Positions 7,320 through 9,718 of a stretch of DNA of 9,718 bases are shown here, one piece after another. This stretch comes from Betaproteobacteria bacterium. Its GTDB lineage: Bacteria > Pseudomonadota > Gammaproteobacteria > Burkholderiales > SG8-39. The notes beneath the pieces were generated by a model. It saw only the letters and a list, made by a program, of their open reading frames with translations. It was not told the DNA's origin and did not search any database. The translations under genes and the position numbers were made by a program. The stretch is taken from the NCBI GenBank assembly GCA_947467405.1, contig CANIIN010000067.1, forward strand, positions 1 through 9,718, written 5' to 3'. How positions within the stretch are numbered: the stretch's first letter is position 1; every line of letters starts with the position of its first letter.

Positions 7320-8468
7320 ATGACCAACTGGAACGCAATGAGCGATGAGGAATTCCGTCAAATCGCGCGGAAATTCATCGAAGACAACTATCCGCAGAAA
7401 CTGCGTTATCCCTCCAAGCGCCTGCGCTGGGCGGAAATCAAGGACTGGTACTTCACGCAGTCCAAGGCGGGCTGGATTGCCCCCGGTTGGCCGGTGGAGC
7501 ACGGCGGCATGGGTCTTGCGCCCGGCAAGCTGATCATCTGGGTGGAAGAGCAGGAGAACTACGGCGTTGGCCGCGCGCCCGACCATGGCCTGACCATGAT
7601 CGGACCGACCATCATCCAGTTGGGCAGCCCGGAGCAGAAGGCGCAATACCTGCCGAAGATCATCACCGGCGAGCACGTGTGGGGGCAGTGCTATTCCGAA
7701 CCGAATGCCGGCTCGGATCTCGCCAGCCTGCGCACCGAGGCCGTGCTGGACGGCGACCATTTCGTCGTCAACGGCCAGAAGATCTGGTCCACGCTGGCGC
7801 AGGACGCCACGCACCTCTACGTGCTGGTGCGCACCGACAAGAACGTCAAGAAGCAGGAGGGCATCACCTTCCTGTTGGTGGATGCCAACACGCCCGGCAT
7901 CACCATCCGTCCCATCATGACCATTGCCGGCGACGACAAGTTCTGCGAGGTGTTTTTCGACAATGTGCGCGTGCCGGCGGCCAACGTCATCGGCGGCGTG
8001 AACAAGGGCTGGACGGTGGCCAAGACCCAGCTCGGTTTCGAGCGCATTTTCCTCGGCAGCCCGAAGCTGCCGCAGTACGCGCTGGGCCGCCTGGAAGACA
8101 TCGCCATGAAGATCGGCGCCTTCGACGACGCCCTGTTCACCGACAAGTTCACGCAATTGAAGCTCGACGTGGCGGACCTGAACGCGCTGTACCGCCGCTA
8201 CACCGAAATCGTGCGTCGCGGTGGCCAGCTGCCGCCCGATGTGTCGATGCTGAAGGTCTGGTCCACCGAAACCTACGCGCGCATCGCCAGCCTGATGGTC
8301 GAGGCGGCGGGCGCCGCCGGTGGCCTGGATGGTGCGACCGATCTCGGCGGGATGACCGAGGACATCATGACGCACTACTACTACGCGCGGCCGGCCACCA
8401 TCTACGGCGGCAGCAACGAAGTCCAGCGCAACATCCTGTCGCGCGCCACGCTCAATCTGCCGGGTTGA
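7320..8468 (+). CDS. acyl-CoA dehydrogenase, larger or alpha-type subunit
   Basis: This 382-aa FAD-dependent acyl-CoA dehydrogenase has the full set of motifs. The N-terminal helices include GWIAPGWPVEHGGMG. The flavin/substrate motif QCYSEPNAGSD is at 123-133. The beta domain holds GDHFVVNGQKIWSTLAQDATH. The C-terminal segment YYARPATIYGGSNEVQRNIL ends near the C-terminus. The MCAD base position (the Glu of IYEG) is Gly363 here. A Glu in LGFERIFLGS (Glu241) sits where isovaleryl-CoA dehydrogenase and steroid ChsE-type enzymes place their base, about 122 residues earlier. This pattern points to a heteromeric enzyme acting on bulky or branched acyl-CoA, with the 5964-7121 product as partner. 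GGAG (7307-7310) lies 9 nt before ATG 7320. Similar long subunits occur in pimeloyl-CoA, steroid side-chain and bile-acid degradation, so the substrate is open. Confidence 0.92.
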   Translation: MTNWNAMSDEEFRQIARKFIEDNYPQKLRYPSKRLRWAEIKDWYFTQSKAGWIAPGWPVEHGGMGLAPGKLIIWVEEQENYGVGRAPDHGLTMIGPTIIQLGSPEQKAQYLPKIITGEHVWGQCYSEPNAGSDLASLRTEAVLDGDHFVVNGQKIWSTLAQDATHLYVLVRTDKNVKKQEGITFLLVDANTPGITIRPIMTIAGDDKFCEVFFDNVRVPAANVIGGVNKGWTVAKTQLGFERIFLGSPKLPQYALGRLEDIAMKIGAFDDALFTDKFTQLKLDVADLNALYRRYTEIVRRGGQLPPDVSMLKVWSTETYARIASLMVEAAGAAGGLDGATDLGGMTEDIMTHYYYARPATIYGGSNEVQRNILSRATLNLPG

Positions 8469-8474
8469 GCACGG

Positions 8475-8500
8475 GGCAGTGCGCCGCATGGCGCACTGCC
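8475..8500 (+). promoter_or_regulatory. perfect 11-bp intercistronic hairpin between dehydrogenase and crotonase genes
   Basis: The arms 8475-8485 (ggcagtgcgcc) and 8490-8500 (ggcgcactgcc) pair perfectly over 11 bp around the tetraloop GCAT. The structure begins 6 nt after the dehydrogenase stop codon and ends 41 nt before the crotonase start. No U-run follows (the next bases are gccgccgaac), so it is not a classic intrinsic terminator. It is more likely a transcript-stabilising or processing structure that lowers expression of the downstream gene. Confidence 0.6.
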
Positions 8501-8541
8501 GCCGCCGAACTTGCAACCAAAACAAAAAACCGGAAAACCCC

Positions 8542-9330
8542 ATGAGCGAAGTCAAGACCGACGGACTGGTCAGAACCGAAATCCGTCCCGATCATCCCAA
8601 CGTGTTGCTGGTCACCGTGGACCGTCCGCCGGTCAACGCCATGAGCGTGGACACCTATCGCCAGTTGTGGGAGACCTTCGAGAGTCTGCGCGAGCGGCCC
8701 GAGATCCACGTCGCCATCCTCACCGGCGCCGGCGACAAGGCCTTCATCGCCGGGTCGGATGTGAAGGTGCTGGCCGAGCGCACGCCCGAGATCACCGCCG
8801 CGCGCGGTTACGGCAGCCGCCGCACCTACGACGCCATCCGCAACTGCGCCGTGCCGACCATCGCCGCCGTGAACAAGGCCGCGCTCGGCGCCGGTTTCAT
8901 CATGGCCTCGGTGTGCGACTTCATCGTGTCGTCCGAGAAGGCCAAGTTCGGCCTGCCCGAGATCAACGTCGGTGCGCTGGGCGGCGCGCGCCACATCATG
9001 CGCGTGGTGCCCGAGAAGGTGATGCGCGCCATGGTCATGACCGGCGACCGTTTCGATGCGCATTACCTCGAACGCCTTGGCGTGATCTATCGCGTGGTCG
9101 AGCACGACAAGCTGATGGACGCCGCTTTCGAACTGGCCGATTCGCTGGCCGCCAAGAGCCCGCGCCTGATGCGCATGCGCAAGGAAGGCATGAACCTCGC
9201 CGAAGAGTTGCCGGTGAATGAGGGCTACCGCGTCGAGCAGTTGTTCACGGCGCTGGCCGGCAACCATCCGGACGCCAAGGAAGCCGCGCGCGCCGTGGCC
9301 GAGAAGCGCAAGCCGGTGTGGACGAAGTAG
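8542..9330 (+). CDS. enoyl-CoA hydratase/isomerase (crotonase) family protein
   Basis: This 262-aa crotonase-fold protein has a typical length. Family features are DRPPVNAMS near the N-terminus, the first oxyanion-hole loop AFIAGSDVK (67-75), the second loop ALGAGFIMASVCDFIVSS (114-131), and KAKFGLPEINVGALGGARH, followed by VMTGDRFDAHYLERLGVIYRVV and the C-terminal AVAEKRKPVW. In rat mitochondrial hydratase, Glu144 and Glu164 hold the water. The aligned positions here, 20 apart as in the rat enzyme, are Ile120 and Glu140. Only one acid is kept, so this may be an isomerase, a different lyase, a hydrolase or a weak hydratase rather than a standard hydratase. ATG 8542 was chosen because the next upstream in-frame start (8479) lies inside the hairpin. 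The ribosome-binding site is weak (cggaaaa). It follows the larger dehydrogenase by 73 nt, so it probably acts on that enzyme's enoyl-CoA product. Confidence 0.92.
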   Translation: MSEVKTDGLVRTEIRPDHPNVLLVTVDRPPVNAMSVDTYRQLWETFESLRERPEIHVAILTGAGDKAFIAGSDVKVLAERTPEITAARGYGSRRTYDAIRNCAVPTIAAVNKAALGAGFIMASVCDFIVSSEKAKFGLPEINVGALGGARHIMRVVPEKVMRAMVMTGDRFDAHYLERLGVIYRVVEHDKLMDAAFELADSLAAKSPRLMRMRKEGMNLAEELPVNEGYRVEQLFTALAGNHPDAKEAARAVAEKRKPVWTK

Positions 9331-9342
9331 TTTCGGGCCGTT

Positions 9343-9385
9343 GCACCGATGCTTGTAGATCAAGTATCGATGCGGTTCTTTGGGC
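9343..9385 (+). terminator. hairpin after the crotonase gene, likely terminator
   Basis: The arms 9343-9355 (gcaccgatgcttg) and 9361-9373 (caagtatcgatgc) pair over 13 positions with one C-A mismatch and one G-U pair, around the loop TAGAT. It starts 12 nt after the stop codon and is followed by ggttcttt, a modest T-rich run. This would end transcription of the enzyme cluster ahead of the second binding-protein gene. Confidence 0.5.
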
Positions 9386-9419
9386 AGTTGTTATCGATTG
9401 GGACGGCTTTAATAGTTTC

Positions 9420-9490
9420 GTCATTCCCGCGTAAGCGGGAATCCAGCGTCGTTTAAAAGTCACTGGATCCCCACGTTCGCAGGGGATGAC
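9420..9490. repeat. paired palindromic repeat element, copy B
   Basis: This has the same architecture and orientation as copy A. The left arm 9420-9446 holds the perfect stem attcccgc/gcgggaat with loop GTAA. The right arm 9463-9490 (ctggatcccc ... ggggatgac) keeps its outer sequence but has a degenerate centre (acgttcgca). The spacer is 16 nt and unrelated to that of copy A. It ends 20 nt before the start codon of the second binding-protein gene, so it lies in that gene's leader. The outer arms can be extended by CG on both sides. Confidence 0.9.
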
Positions 9491-9510
9491 GACGAAAGGG
9501 ACGGGCGGCG

Positions 9511-9718
9511 ATGAGATTCGACAATTGGTTGAAAAATGTAGTTGGTGTTTCCATTGCTGCAGCCACGCTCTTCTCCAGCGCCGCTCAGGCGCAAGCCTTC
9601 CCGGCGAAACCCGTCCGCCTGATCATTCCCTACGCACCCGGCGGTTCCACCGACGTGCTGGGCCGGCTGTACGGCGCGCGCTTGCAGGAACTGCTTGGCC
9701 AACCGGTGCTGGTGGAGA
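9511..9718 (+). CDS. second Bug-type substrate-binding protein (partial, cut by window end)
   Basis: Sixty-nine codons are visible, with no stop before the window ends. The first 25 or so residues form a signal peptide (a few polar residues, then VVGVSIAAATLFSSAAQAQA). The mature start FPAKPVRLIIPYAPGGSTDV is the Bug/TctC hallmark, followed by LGRLYGARLQELLGQPVLVE. It belongs to the same family as the protein at 194-1195, with the same periplasmic binding role, but the N-terminal sequences differ clearly, so it is a paralogue rather than a recent duplicate. ATG 9511 was chosen for the signal peptide. The upstream gggacgggcggcg gives only a weak ribosome-binding site. It is separated from the crotonase gene by a hairpin and repeat copy B, so it may be a separate transcription unit. 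Confidence 0.9.
   Translation, partial: MRFDNWLKNVVGVSIAAATLFSSAAQAQAFPAKPVRLIIPYAPGGSTDVLGRLYGARLQELLGQPVLVE

Overview
The window is GC-rich. Every convincing gene lies on the + strand, in a compact and nearly co-directional catabolic cluster. The style is that of a Betaproteobacterium, most likely Burkholderiales. Reasons are the two periplasmic Bug-type (TctC-like) tripartite tricarboxylate transporter binding proteins, the mix of CoA-ester genes, and the paired palindromic intergenic repeats. No rRNA, tRNA, CRISPR array, transposase or phage gene was seen. The genus cannot be fixed from the sequence alone.

Layout: (1) 1-193 holds a possible last few codons of an upstream gene, a hairpin and the leader of the first gene. 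(2) 194-1195 encodes an exported Bug-type binding protein, followed by a terminator-like hairpin (1221-1263). (3) 1334-2927 encodes a DUF35-type OB-fold protein and a thiolase-superfamily protein, a common two-gene pairing. (4) 2949-3752 encodes a TetR-family regulator. (5) 3790-5904 encodes a fused NDP-forming acyl-CoA ligase. (6) 5964-7121 and 7320-8468 encode two different acyl-CoA dehydrogenase-family proteins that look like the two subunits of a heteromeric enzyme. They are separated by a 73-bp repeat element. (7) 8542-9330 encodes a crotonase-family protein, flanked by a perfect 11-bp hairpin upstream and a terminator-like hairpin downstream. (8) A second copy of the repeat (9420-9490) lies just before a second Bug-type binding protein, which is cut by the window end (9511-9718).

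Inferred working model: one or both binding proteins capture an organic acid in the periplasm. The NDP-forming ligase makes its CoA thioester, the acyl-CoA dehydrogenase pair desaturates it, and the crotonase homologue hydrates or otherwise transforms the enoyl-CoA. The OB-fold/thiolase-like pair then cleaves the chain. TetR probably responds to a pathway CoA ester. The substrate cannot be read from the sequence. Several enzymes depart from the textbook active site. The OB-fold protein has no cysteine at all. The thiolase-like protein lacks both catalytic cysteines. The crotonase homologue keeps only one of the two hydratase glutamates. The larger dehydrogenase has its likely base at the isovaleryl-CoA-dehydrogenase position. 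No 3-hydroxyacyl-CoA dehydrogenase lies in the window. A retro-aldol type cleavage, as in bacterial steroid side-chain degradation, is therefore a reasonable hypothesis next to ordinary beta-oxidation. Nothing here is a clearly new class of system. The unusual active sites and the repeats are the points worth following.
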